From: Isochrysis galbana | Lineage: Eukaryota > Haptophyta > Isochrysidales > Isochrysidaceae | Assembly (NCBI GenBank): GCA_018136815.1 | Contig: CM030941.1 | Coordinates: 3,313,800-3,377,799, forward strand | Length of the DNA: 64,000 nt | Reading direction: 5' to 3' | In this document: positions 1-9,400 of the stretch, piece after piece | Layout: each line of letters starts with the position of its first letter | Numbering within the stretch: position 1 is the stretch's first letter | Notes under the pieces: model-generated | Database searches by the model: none | Told to the model about the DNA's origin: nothing | Seen by the model: the letters and a program-made list of their open reading frames with translations, nothing else | Position numbers and translations under genes: made by a program

Positions 1-414
1 CAGAGCAAGAAAGGGACAAAAGGCGGGTGGCAATGTACCTCAGATGGGGCCACGCTCGGAGGTACGTGTTCGCCCATTGGTACGGGGGCATACGCTGCGC
101 CGCCATCGAGAATGCGACGGAGTTGTTAAGGTCGAACGTCGCCGTCTCGAGCGCAACCTCGTACGCCGAGTAGTCCGCTATGATCTCCGGGTAAGAGTGC
201 TCCTCGGTCGCCATCTTCTTGAAGACGGCCTTGGTCTCCTTGTCCTCGGAGTCGGTGATCGTGTGGCGACAAAACTCCGGCGCGAGGCGGTAGGGGGCAG
301 TCATGACGGGGGTGTGAAAGTAGGTCCAGCGTGCCATGAAGATGGCGTGGATTTTCTTGCGGATGTGCTCGCTCAGGCGATCGTTCCACGTCTCTTGCGG
401 ATCAGATCCAGGCT
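1..414 (-). CDS. hAT-like transposase, C-terminal fragment (runs off the left edge)
   Basis: The minus strand is open from about 414 to the window edge. It reads through WNDRLSEHIRKKIH, a segment with MARWTYFHTPVM, then MPPYQWANTYLRAWPHLRY and IATRLLSLSCS. A Trp-rich segment followed by a rising 'P-x-L-x-x-I-A-x-R-L-L-S' run just before a Cys/Ser block is the usual look of the dimerisation end of hAT (RNase H-like) transposases. The segment begins just after a possible splice acceptor (aacgcag at about 415-421), so an upstream exon is likely, but none was found in the AT-richer DNA to the right. The catalytic part is not in the window. Assignment to hAT rests on this C-terminal pattern only. 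Confidence 0.5.
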
Positions 415-734
415 GCGTTGATGTTGCGTTACAACAACAATCACCGGGATAATAACACTGTGCACGGGTGAGTGTATGCATGAGTTAGTATGAGTGTGCT
501 GTGGTCGTTTGTGTTGTTCTTTCTTGTGAATGTCATTCATACAAGCATGTACAATACAGGGCATCGGACATCATTTAGTAGATATGTCTAGGTAGATGAT
601 AATAACAGATAGCAGGGTACGAACACAATCAATGCGTGTGTGGCAGATCAGCGAAGGCGGCGTTCGTGGTTAGTTTGAGCTTTGCATTGGCATTGCGATT
701 GAGTTCTCTTTGTTTTAGGGGGGTTTCCTAAGGG
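415..734. other. No gene seen
   Basis: This stretch is less GC-rich than its surroundings and shows no reading frame with recognisable protein content. It may hold upstream intron sequence of the hAT-like gene to its left. Confidence 0.4.
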
Positions 735-1042
735 AAACGCGTTGCGGATGTATACTTGCGGCTACTTTCGGGATGAAAAATTGTGAGAAGTGTCACGAGA
801 AGTTTGGGTAGTCCGCTACAAGATTCTTGCAAGTTTGGCCGAGAAGTTTGGGCGAGTTTTGCTAGAAGTATTGACCTGGCCCTAGCGCCAACAGTTCTCG
901 CGCCAAGTTACAAGTTACTATGAAAAGAGGTTAAGGTTTAGTTCTATTTATAAATATAACCTCCTCTCGCCTCTCCGCGCCGACGGTCGAAGTTCCGCCG
1001 CCTCCGCGGGCCTCTACTCACACCCCGTCAACTGGAGCTGGA
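735..1042 (+). promoter_or_regulatory. Putative LTR/leader of the Ty3/gypsy element, with TATA-like box
   Basis: This segment lies directly before the gag start. It contains an AT island TATTTATAAATATAA at 945-959 in otherwise GC-rich sequence, about 85 bases before the gag ATG, which suits a retrotransposon core promoter. About 130 bases of it (740-870, with several copies of an 'AAGTTTGGsC' motif) recur in inverse orientation at 39472-39605, so it belongs to a dispersed repeat, as an LTR would. No matching 3' LTR, TG/CA ends or primer binding site could be fixed by eye. Confidence 0.4.
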
Positions 1043-3412
1043 ATGGGTCCTCTAGCCTCGTCTGTTGCTCCACCGGCGGCCTTTCCTCTCCTTTCTTTTA
1101 CTGATCCTTTGCCAAGTGTTCATTCCTCTCTCAATCCCTCTGTGGTTGGTGCTGAAGATGATGTGGATTCCGTCCGGTCCCTCCCTCCTTTCGAGCCCCC
1201 ACCATATGAAGAGTTTGTTCCACCCCCGTCGTCGACGTACTCGTACCCCAAGCGTAACTTCGTTCCACCTCCGACCGCCACCGTCGGCGCCACCCAAATC
1301 ATGGACCAACAAGTCCAGATCGAGGCTCTCCGCGGCGCTGTCGACCGCCTCGAGTCCTCTACCCTCCAAGCCGCCCAGCGCCACGAAGAATTTCAGCGAG
1401 AGGTGGGGTCTACCTTCAACGCGATACTCAACATTCTACAAGGCCAAGCGGGCACTACGACTTCGTCTCGAGTCGAGACTTCGCCACCGCTTGTGGAAGA
1501 AGGAGACAACTCCATCGGTGCTCCCCCTGCCTCGGTCAAGTTCCCTTCTCAATCTTTGCCCGCCGCGCCGTTCTCCTTTCCGCCGAATTCGATTTCCGAT
1601 CCCGCACCCAATACGCCTGTTCCTGTCCCGTCTGCCAAGCCCGTTTCTGATCCCCAACCTCCACCCACCGTCGCGGGCCTCCGCTCGCTTCCAAATCCGG
1701 CGGCTCGGCGCCATCCCGTCGATCCAAGCCTCGCCGGTGATGTTTCTGAGCGAGAGGTCATCCTAGCCTCGTGGGACCAACTGTTTGAGGATGCCGCCTA
1801 CGAGGTAGCCTCTCTTTACAGGAAGTCTGACGATTTCGAGCTCATCCACGCCATTCTCAACGGCGGCCTCTCTCGGGCCGGCAATGTTTGGCACTACCGC
1901 GTGTTTTTCGAGAAGGAGCACGTGACCAAGTGGGCTCGGAGCCGCTTCTTCCTCGACCGCACCCTCCATCACCAAGTCCGAATGGGCAAAGAGCTTTCCG
2001 AGATCAAGTTCCCCAAAGGCCTGGCCTCGGACAACGTCCAGACAGCGGCCACCTCTTGGAACGATTTTCGTCTGTCCTTCATCAAGCCGCTCGAGCGCGT
2101 CCTCTCGCTCGGCTGCGACCACCGTGAAATCTTTACATCCTTGCTAGCGGCCGCCAACTTGTGCACCACCGGCAACCAAAGGATTTACGCCTTCCTCCTC
2201 GATCTCGCCGAAGACCCGGTCCTCTCTCTCAACCCCGCGCTGGCCTGCGACGTGCTTCTCCGCAAGTGCGACGCCACTTTCGCGGCCAACGTGCCCGGCT
2301 TCGCCAAAGACTCCGCCTCCATGGAGTGGGACCGGCTCGTAGCTCGTGAAGCCGGCTCCGATCTCTTAGAGTTATCCAAGAATTTGGTGCGCGCGTACGT
2401 CCGCAAGATGGGTGACGCGAAGGTGGATGCCACGACGGTCTGGGACCACCCAAACATGTCGCACGATATCAATCAACGATTCGAGTCCATCATTCGGAAC
2501 GACAAGGTCGACGCGGCTCGCGGCGTGGATAACGCGACCAAGTTTGGCGAGTGTCTTGCAAAGACTCGCTTCCGCGTCGAGAACCACGAGCTCCCTCGCT
2601 CGGCCCTTTCGTGCGTCAACCTCTGCCAGCGCTACCTGAGCCCGTACGAACAAGCCCGTGCTAGCCAACAACAGACGTCGGTCGCGGTCGCCGCCGTGAC
2701 GCCGCCGGCGACTACTTCCAAGTCCACCAAGACCGCCAAGGTTGCTAAGGCTGCCTCTAACCCCGCGGACACTACGGCTTCGATGGTCGCCGCCGTCCAA
2801 GCAGCGGTGGCCGAGGCATTAAAATCGCAAAACAACAACTCGAACCGCAAGGCGACTGGCGCTGACAATCGTCGGGCTCCGCCTCCGCCTACGAATTACT
2901 CCGCATCGTCTCCGTTACCGGACGCACTTCTTGACCGTCCTCTCGGCAAAAGCACGTCTTCTCGTCGCCAATGTGATCCCCCTCCGAACGGCCTTGGGCT
3001 TCCGGCCGATTCGGGCCTCTCGGAATGGGATCCAGCTAGCTGGTCTCGAGCACGAGCCCGTTTCTGGCAAATTTCTCGTTACGCGGGTCACCCGGCCCTT
3101 CGCGCTGCGCTCACGCGCTGCCGTCCCTCGGATGCCACCATGACGGCGCCGCGTCTCGACGACTTAGACCGCGACGTCAAGGAGTGGACCGACGCCAACG
3201 GCTGCGCGTACTGCGCCTTTCGTCCCTGGGCTCCATCTGGTACGCCCGAAGCAGACCTGTGGAAGTATGGCACGGGCGACGGAGCTCATAACCCCGTCGT
3301 TTGCCAACCGTACATTCGTTTTCTCTGCGAAGGTGGCAGTGGCGAGTGTGGTAACGACCCAGAAGTCCACCGCCGCCTCCGCACGATGGTTGTTCTCCGT
3401 CCGGCCCAGTAG
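1043..3412 (+). CDS. gag: Ty3/gypsy-type gag-like protein
   Basis: A 789-residue frame with the layout of a retrotransposon capsid protein. The N-terminus is Pro/Ser-rich. A predicted coiled coil lies at about residues 86-130 (QVQIEALRGAVDRLESS). The central part is a helical capsid-like region (roughly 235-560). An Ala/Lys-rich linker follows. A Cys/His cluster (CAYC near residue 721, then H and C downstream) may be a degenerate zinc site. It ends in TAG at 3410-3412 and the next 29 codons are open in the same frame up to the pol ATG, so gag and pol are separated by one stop codon only. A 765-bp piece of this gene recurs without indels at 50239-51003. Gag identity is inferred from position and layout, not from a conserved motif. 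Confidence 0.75.
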   Translation: MGPLASSVAPPAAFPLLSFTDPLPSVHSSLNPSVVGAEDDVDSVRSLPPFEPPPYEEFVPPPSSTYSYPKRNFVPPPTATVGATQIMDQQVQIEALRGAVDRLESSTLQAAQRHEEFQREVGSTFNAILNILQGQAGTTTSSRVETSPPLVEEGDNSIGAPPASVKFPSQSLPAAPFSFPPNSISDPAPNTPVPVPSAKPVSDPQPPPTVAGLRSLPNPAARRHPVDPSLAGDVSEREVILASWDQLFEDAAYEVASLYRKSDDFELIHAILNGGLSRAGNVWHYRVFFEKEHVTKWARSRFFLDRTLHHQVRMGKELSEIKFPKGLASDNVQTAATSWNDFRLSFIKPLERVLSLGCDHREIFTSLLAAANLCTTGNQRIYAFLLDLAEDPVLSLNPALACDVLLRKCDATFAANVPGFAKDSASMEWDRLVAREAGSDLLELSKNLVRAYVRKMGDAKVDATTVWDHPNMSHDINQRFESIIRNDKVDAARGVDNATKFGECLAKTRFRVENHELPRSALSCVNLCQRYLSPYEQARASQQQTSVAVAAVTPPATTSKSTKTAKVAKAASNPADTTASMVAAVQAAVAEALKSQNNNSNRKATGADNRRAPPPPTNYSASSPLPDALLDRPLGKSTSSRRQCDPPPNGLGLPADSGLSEWDPASWSRARARFWQISRYAGHPALRAALTRCRPSDATMTAPRLDDLDRDVKEWTDANGCAYCAFRPWAPSGTPEADLWKYGTGDGAHNPVVCQPYIRFLCEGGSGECGNDPEVHRRLRTMVVLRPAQ
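3410..3412 (+). promoter_or_regulatory. In-frame UAG between gag and pol: candidate readthrough stop
   Basis: From 1043 to 10558 the frame is interrupted only by this TAG, which is followed by G. Single in-frame UAG codons between gag and pol are suppressed in gammaretroviruses and in some retrotransposons. It could equally be a chance nonsense mutation in a dead element. Confidence 0.4.
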
Positions 3413-3499
3413 GTCGCCGGCGGGGCCCACGTCCGCGCTGTCACCCCGCTACCAGTCCAGGGTAGTGGGCCTGAACGCCACCCACCAAAAGATCGTATT

Positions 3500-6400
3500 A
3501 TGCTACGGCCGAGTACTTCTACGGCCTCCAACCAGTACCCTAAGATTCCGCAAGTTCCAGACAAGCCCTTCCACCTCCACCCCCCTCTTTCTCCTGCCTC
3601 CTCGCCGATTACCCCTATTTCTCCCAATGCCGATAATTCCATCCTGGTTCTCGATATCACGCACGAGTCCTCCAAACCAAGTCAACCGTCCCCGCCTCTC
3701 TATCAACTCAAGCCGCTGAACCGCTACCCCACGCCACTCCCCAAGCATCAACAGTCCAAGACCTCACGGTCTGCGAAAATCCAGCCGCCGCAGGCCCAAT
3801 CCAACCTTCAATCTCTCAAATCAAATTTCGCATGTCCGAGCCACAAAACGTCTCCCGAGTACGAGTCCGAGTCCAAGTCACGTTCAGAATTGCCCTCTTC
3901 GTCTTACGCCACCGCGCGCCCATCTACGAGTCTGAGCCCAGTCCAGTCATCACCGGTATCACCAGTCTCCATCGCTACGACGATGGAGGCGCAGTTCTCC
4001 GGTTCTTCCCCACTTTCTTTCGAGTCCGAGTCCAAGCCTGTTTTGAGCAAACCCCGTTCTGAGCCATCCGAGTCCGAGTCCGAGTCCGAGTTTACAATGT
4101 CACCGAGCCCTACCACGCGGTCGACCGCAGGATTAACGGAGCTCCAGCCACCCACTGAGCCTCCGACGACCACTCCTTCCGAGGGAGTGTTCACCTTCGG
4201 TCCTCCACGCCCCGAGTCTGAGTCATTTGGAATCTCCGGTCACGTCCAGAATTCCAACCACACCCGAGCCCCGTTTCACGAGCCACCGCGTATCGAGTCC
4301 AAACACAAGCTGACGCCGAAGCCCTCGACGACAGCCACTGTGTCCTTATCCCAGCCACCGTTTCGAGTCTCGCCGCAGCCGGCCTGCCACTCCAGCAAGC
4401 TGCACGCCGCCGAGCCGATCCCTTCCGTTTCCGTTCCGAGTCCGAGTCCAATCGCACAAGACAATGCATCCCGAGCCCGCGTAATCAAGCCCGTCACCGA
4501 GTCCGAGATTACGGCCGCACCGAGCCAACCGGTGCTGGCCACCGTGCCCCTATCGTCATCACAAGCTTCAGCCTCGTCCTCACCGACGGTTGCGACGCCA
4601 GGGGGCTTCACCTTTGGGCCGGCACCGTCCGTTCCCATTTCGAAAGTGAGCCCTGTTTTCAGTGCCCAGCACGCCAGAAACGACGAGTCCGAGTCCGAGT
4701 ACCAATTAACGTCACCGCGGAGTCTGCGGTCGACCACCGGCGTTCCCACGCCACCCCATCAACCGAGAGCCATGGAGGAGCTGGCACAGCCGTCTCCTAG
4801 CCCCTCTGAAGTCGCCGAGTCTTCCGAATTCGAGTCTGAATCCACCGTAATTTCAGCGGTCCATCCACCCGCTAGCCCGAGCCAAGTCCTCCGAAGAATG
4901 CTTCGCATTGCAGAACCTCTTCGGCCACCACCCACGCCAGCCGCTGCCGCAGAGCCACCACCCTGGCCTCAGCCTTCCCCGCAGCCGGCTTCTACGACAG
5001 CCACGTCCCTTCTTTCGCCGGCGCCGACCCCGCCGACGACAGATTGCAACGAAGTCGATGCCTGGCCCGATTCCTCTCCCGACGTGACCATGGAGAGTGA
5101 CCACAACTCCCTTGCACGTCGAGGAACGGCCGCCTCCCAAACCGAGCTTCTACGCCCATTGAGCCAGCCCAACCGAGTCTCTAAGCCATGTCCTTCATGT
5201 CTCTCACCGGTGGTCTCGCGGCCGCGGCGTCCGTCGCCGCAATCCGACACCCCACTTCTCCGAGTTTCTTCGTCAATCCCGTCCTCTGAGCCCGTCTCCA
5301 CGTCGTCGATATCCGAGTCTTCTTCTATTCGTCCTACGTCGCCGCGGCCACCGGTCGCAGCCTCCAAGCACTGCCTGCCTCTCGATACCACTGCCACCGC
5401 CATCATGCGCGTGGCAGCGATCAATGCGTCCGCGATCCAGTCCTTCGATTCCTCTCGAAACAACTCCGATGTCGGCACCCGCGATGATACCCCGTCACCC
5501 GCTCTCCACGCTCTCGCCTCTCTTCGTGCACGAGCGAGCGGCTCTGCGGTGGTATTACCTCGGCACCTCACGGAGGCAGCCCAAGAGCTCCGCCGGCCGC
5601 GCAGTGGCACCTTAGCCTCGCCTGCCGCCGCGCTACCCAAGCACTTCGATGAGCTTTGCGCTGAGCTCACGAAGACGAGTCAACAAGTCCAAGACGGGCT
5701 GACTTCTGGCTGTCACGCCCCACGAGTTCTCGTCGTTGGTGAGACTAGCGGCGTCGTCTCCTCCATGTTCCTACTCGCCGGAGCTGATGTAGCTACGTGC
5801 GATTTGTATCCTTCCGAGATTGACTACGTGCCCCACTTCCAAGGCGACGCGCTTCATGTCCAAAACCTAGGTTGGGACCTAGTCATCGCCCACCCGCCCT
5901 GCACGTACCTCTCCGCCGTCAGCAGTCAATGGCTCTCCCAAGAACCCGGACGTCGTGCCGCTCTTGAGTCGGCCGCCCGCGTCTTCAAGTCAATGGCCTC
6001 CGCCACTGCTCCGTTTGTAGCGGTTGAGAACCCTCGGATGCATGCGGAAGCTCGCCGTTTAGTCGGGGGGTTGACCCCGACCCAATTCGTCCAACCCTGG
6101 GAGCACGGCACTGGACACCAGAAAGCCACCGGGTTGTACCTCACCAAAGGGCTGCCGCCTCTCCAGCCAACCTGCGTCGTGGATGGCCGTGAGTCGGCCA
6201 TGGCTAACCTCTCTCCTTCACCGCACCGTGGCGCTCTTCGCAGCCGCACCTACGTCGGTGTAGCTGGAGCGATGGCGACCCATTGGATGCCTGTTCTTCT
6301 TCGACATTTGAGCCAACAGGGAGACCAGCCATCGACGAAGAAACTGTCCGCGTTGGAGCTACTCGCTTGCGCGCGGCGCAGCCTATCGGACCGGCCTTCC

Positions 6401-9400
6401 CTTAGCTCGACTGAGGCTACCGCATACGAGCCGTGGTCGGCTCTTCATCGTTATGAGAGGGGGAGGGAATCTAGTGAAGTTTCTTCCGACCCCGTTGTTT
6501 CCCGTCCAGCTACTCCCGAGTCAGACAACCACGAAGACCAAAAAGAAACCCACGATAACCACGACAACGACACGCCACTCTACGCCTCCGAGTCTACTCT
6601 CCACGACCCATTCTCTCCATGGACCGCCCCGCCTCCGGCACGCGCGAGCTCGCCGCGTCCGACGACGCCGACGACTCTCCGGAAGCGGCGCCAACAATGG
6701 CAATCATTCGGAGTGAACGGGGACCAGAAATGGTCCAACGTCACGCTCGAAACCGCTGACGAAATAAGAGCGCAAGCTCTAGCCGGACGAGGCGCCGACG
6801 AGGAATCCGACCTCGCCGCTGCCGTCCGAGCGCCGATCGAGTTCGTGGAAGCCAAAGGCATCCGCGCCGAAGAGCTAGCCTCATTAGTTCGAAGACCCAA
6901 GACAGAAGCCCAAGCTCGTCTCGAGAAAGACTGGGAAAAGATGTCCGACCACCCGAGGCACCCCACCGACAAGAGAGGCCTGGGATACACTAGTCCCAAG
7001 CTATCACCCTGCACCGCTACCAACGAGGACGACGCCTCTAGACCCTCTGCCACGATAGCGGCAGTCGGATTACCCGAAGAGACGACGATCACCATGACGA
7101 CGAATTCACCCGAGCAACCACGCTGTCGACCAACCCCGTCCCCGTCCGACACCATCGCACACGTGACCGCGCACCGACCGGATAGCGTCGTGGATACCCT
7201 ACCATCTGCCTACCCAAGGCATTGCCTATATGTTCGAGACCTAGTGGTCTGCCGCTCCGGCGAGGCTACCGGCAAAGAAGGAGTTATCTTAGCCGACTCC
7301 GCTCTCACGGTCAACAGCACACTCGCTGACACCGGAGCTGGCCCGTCGGTCGTGACCACTTCCCTCTTGTCCAGCCTACCCAAATACGCATGCGTCGAGC
7401 GGCTGCCACAAGCCGTAGTGACACCGCTTCACGGTCCGGACGGCCTGCCTCTTATCACGCGAGGCAAGGCTCGAATCGTCTTCTCCGTCGGTGGATTTCT
7501 CTTTCGTCATACGTTCATGGTGATTGAAGGCAACCCGATGCTGCTGCTCGGGAACGACTTCTTAGCCACGCACGCCGCTTCGATTCAGCTCGCCTCCGAC
7601 AGCGCGGACGGCTCTATCACCCTCGGTGCTCCATCCACGGTGGCTCCTCTTGAGGTTAATGGCAGTCCAAGCCCCGACGCTCCGCCGATCTTTCGCGTCT
7701 CGACGTCACCGATAGCGGTGGTCCCTGTCAGCATGACTTGTGCACAGGTCTGTCCGACCTCCGCGAACCCAATCACGACTGACTTCTTCCGAGGGCCGCA
7801 GGCCACCAAAAACGACAACCAGCTAATCACCGAGCCTCTCTTCAGCACGGCCGATGAGTTTGCCGCCAAAGCGCCGGCATCATGTGGCTCCGAGTACCTC
7901 CTATACACCCACGAACCTATCACGATCCCGGCCTATCATCGGGCAACGTTTCACGTCCGAATTCCGCTAGCTCTTCGAGAACACGAAGACTGCGCCATGC
8001 TCGTGGACCGACTCCCTACGCGTGAAACGATCGATAGCTCTCCTCTCGTCATTCTCCAAGTAGAGAGGTCGAACGCCGACCACACCATCGCGGTTACGGT
8101 GGTCAACACTGACCCCAAACCTCTACACCTTCCGTCGTTCCATCCTGTAGCTTCGCTACAGGTTCGATTCAAAATTCACGCTGGAACATATCGCCGCGTC
8201 GGGGCCGTTAACTCGCCGGATGTGATTGAGTCGCTCGACGAGGACCAGCGTAAGCTCCTCGAGGCAGCCAAGATCGACCCCGAAGGCCGTCTCTCGATGC
8301 CCCAACGTGAACAAGTTCGTCGTCTACTGGCCCGACGTATCGCTGCTTTCGCAATTGACCCGACCAACCCGAATCACACTCACGTGATGGAGGTAGAGCT
8401 ACCGCTCAACCCCGGAGCCGAAGCTCACCGCCACGCACCGTCTAGAGTTGGACGAGAGGGTGAGAAGATCATAGAGGACGAAGTTTGCAAGATGGAGTCC
8501 GCGGGCATCATTAGGAAATCAAATTCGTCGTGGGCCTCTCGAGTCGTGCTAGTCACTAAGAAGGATGGCTCCGTACGTTTCTGCGTAGATTATCGCGACG
8601 TCAACTCCAAGCTTCGTCTAGAGGACAGCCCTCTTCCCCTCACGGTAGAAGCCATCGACCGATTGTCGTCCGGCCAAGGCAACCTCGATTCTCTATTCCT
8701 TTGCACCCTGGACCTGGCATCTGGTTTCTGGGGTATACCGATCAAAGAGTCCGATAAACATATCACCGCGTTCACTACTCATCGCGGCAAGTACGAGTTC
8801 AATTACTTGCCTTTTGGTGTTCAATCCGGTCCCTCGTATATGTGCCGCCTCATGGACGCCGTTCTCGGTGGGCTGGCATGGGAGATTTGTATGCCATACT
8901 TGGATGATGTCGGCGCCTGGTCGACAGGCGTAGGTGACTCGCTGCAGGCCAGGGAAGAGTCGTCATTCCAACAAATGTTACACCGTCTTGATCTTGTCTT
9001 GGAACGTCTCATCTGGGCGGGCCTCACTTGCAAGATGTCGAAATGCGTTTTCTTTGCCACCTCGGCTGAATATCTCGGCCACGTTGTTTCGCGTGAAGGT
9101 CTTCGGATGGATCCCAAGAAAGTGGAAGCCGTCTCGAAAGTCGACCCTACCCAAATCAACTCTATCGAAGCCGTCCGTTCTTTCCTTGGACTGTGCTCGT
9201 ACTACCGCCGTTTTATACGCCGTTTTGCGATCCGTGCAGCGCCGTTAACCGCTCTCACGCGGAAAGGGTGCGATGTCCCGGTCGAGTCGCAAACAGAAGC
9301 CTGTCGCCAGGCTATCGAAGATCTCAAGCAAGCTATCTGTGAAGAACCCGTACTCGCACCTCCTCGAGACGACCGTCCTTTCCTCGTTAAGACCGACGGT

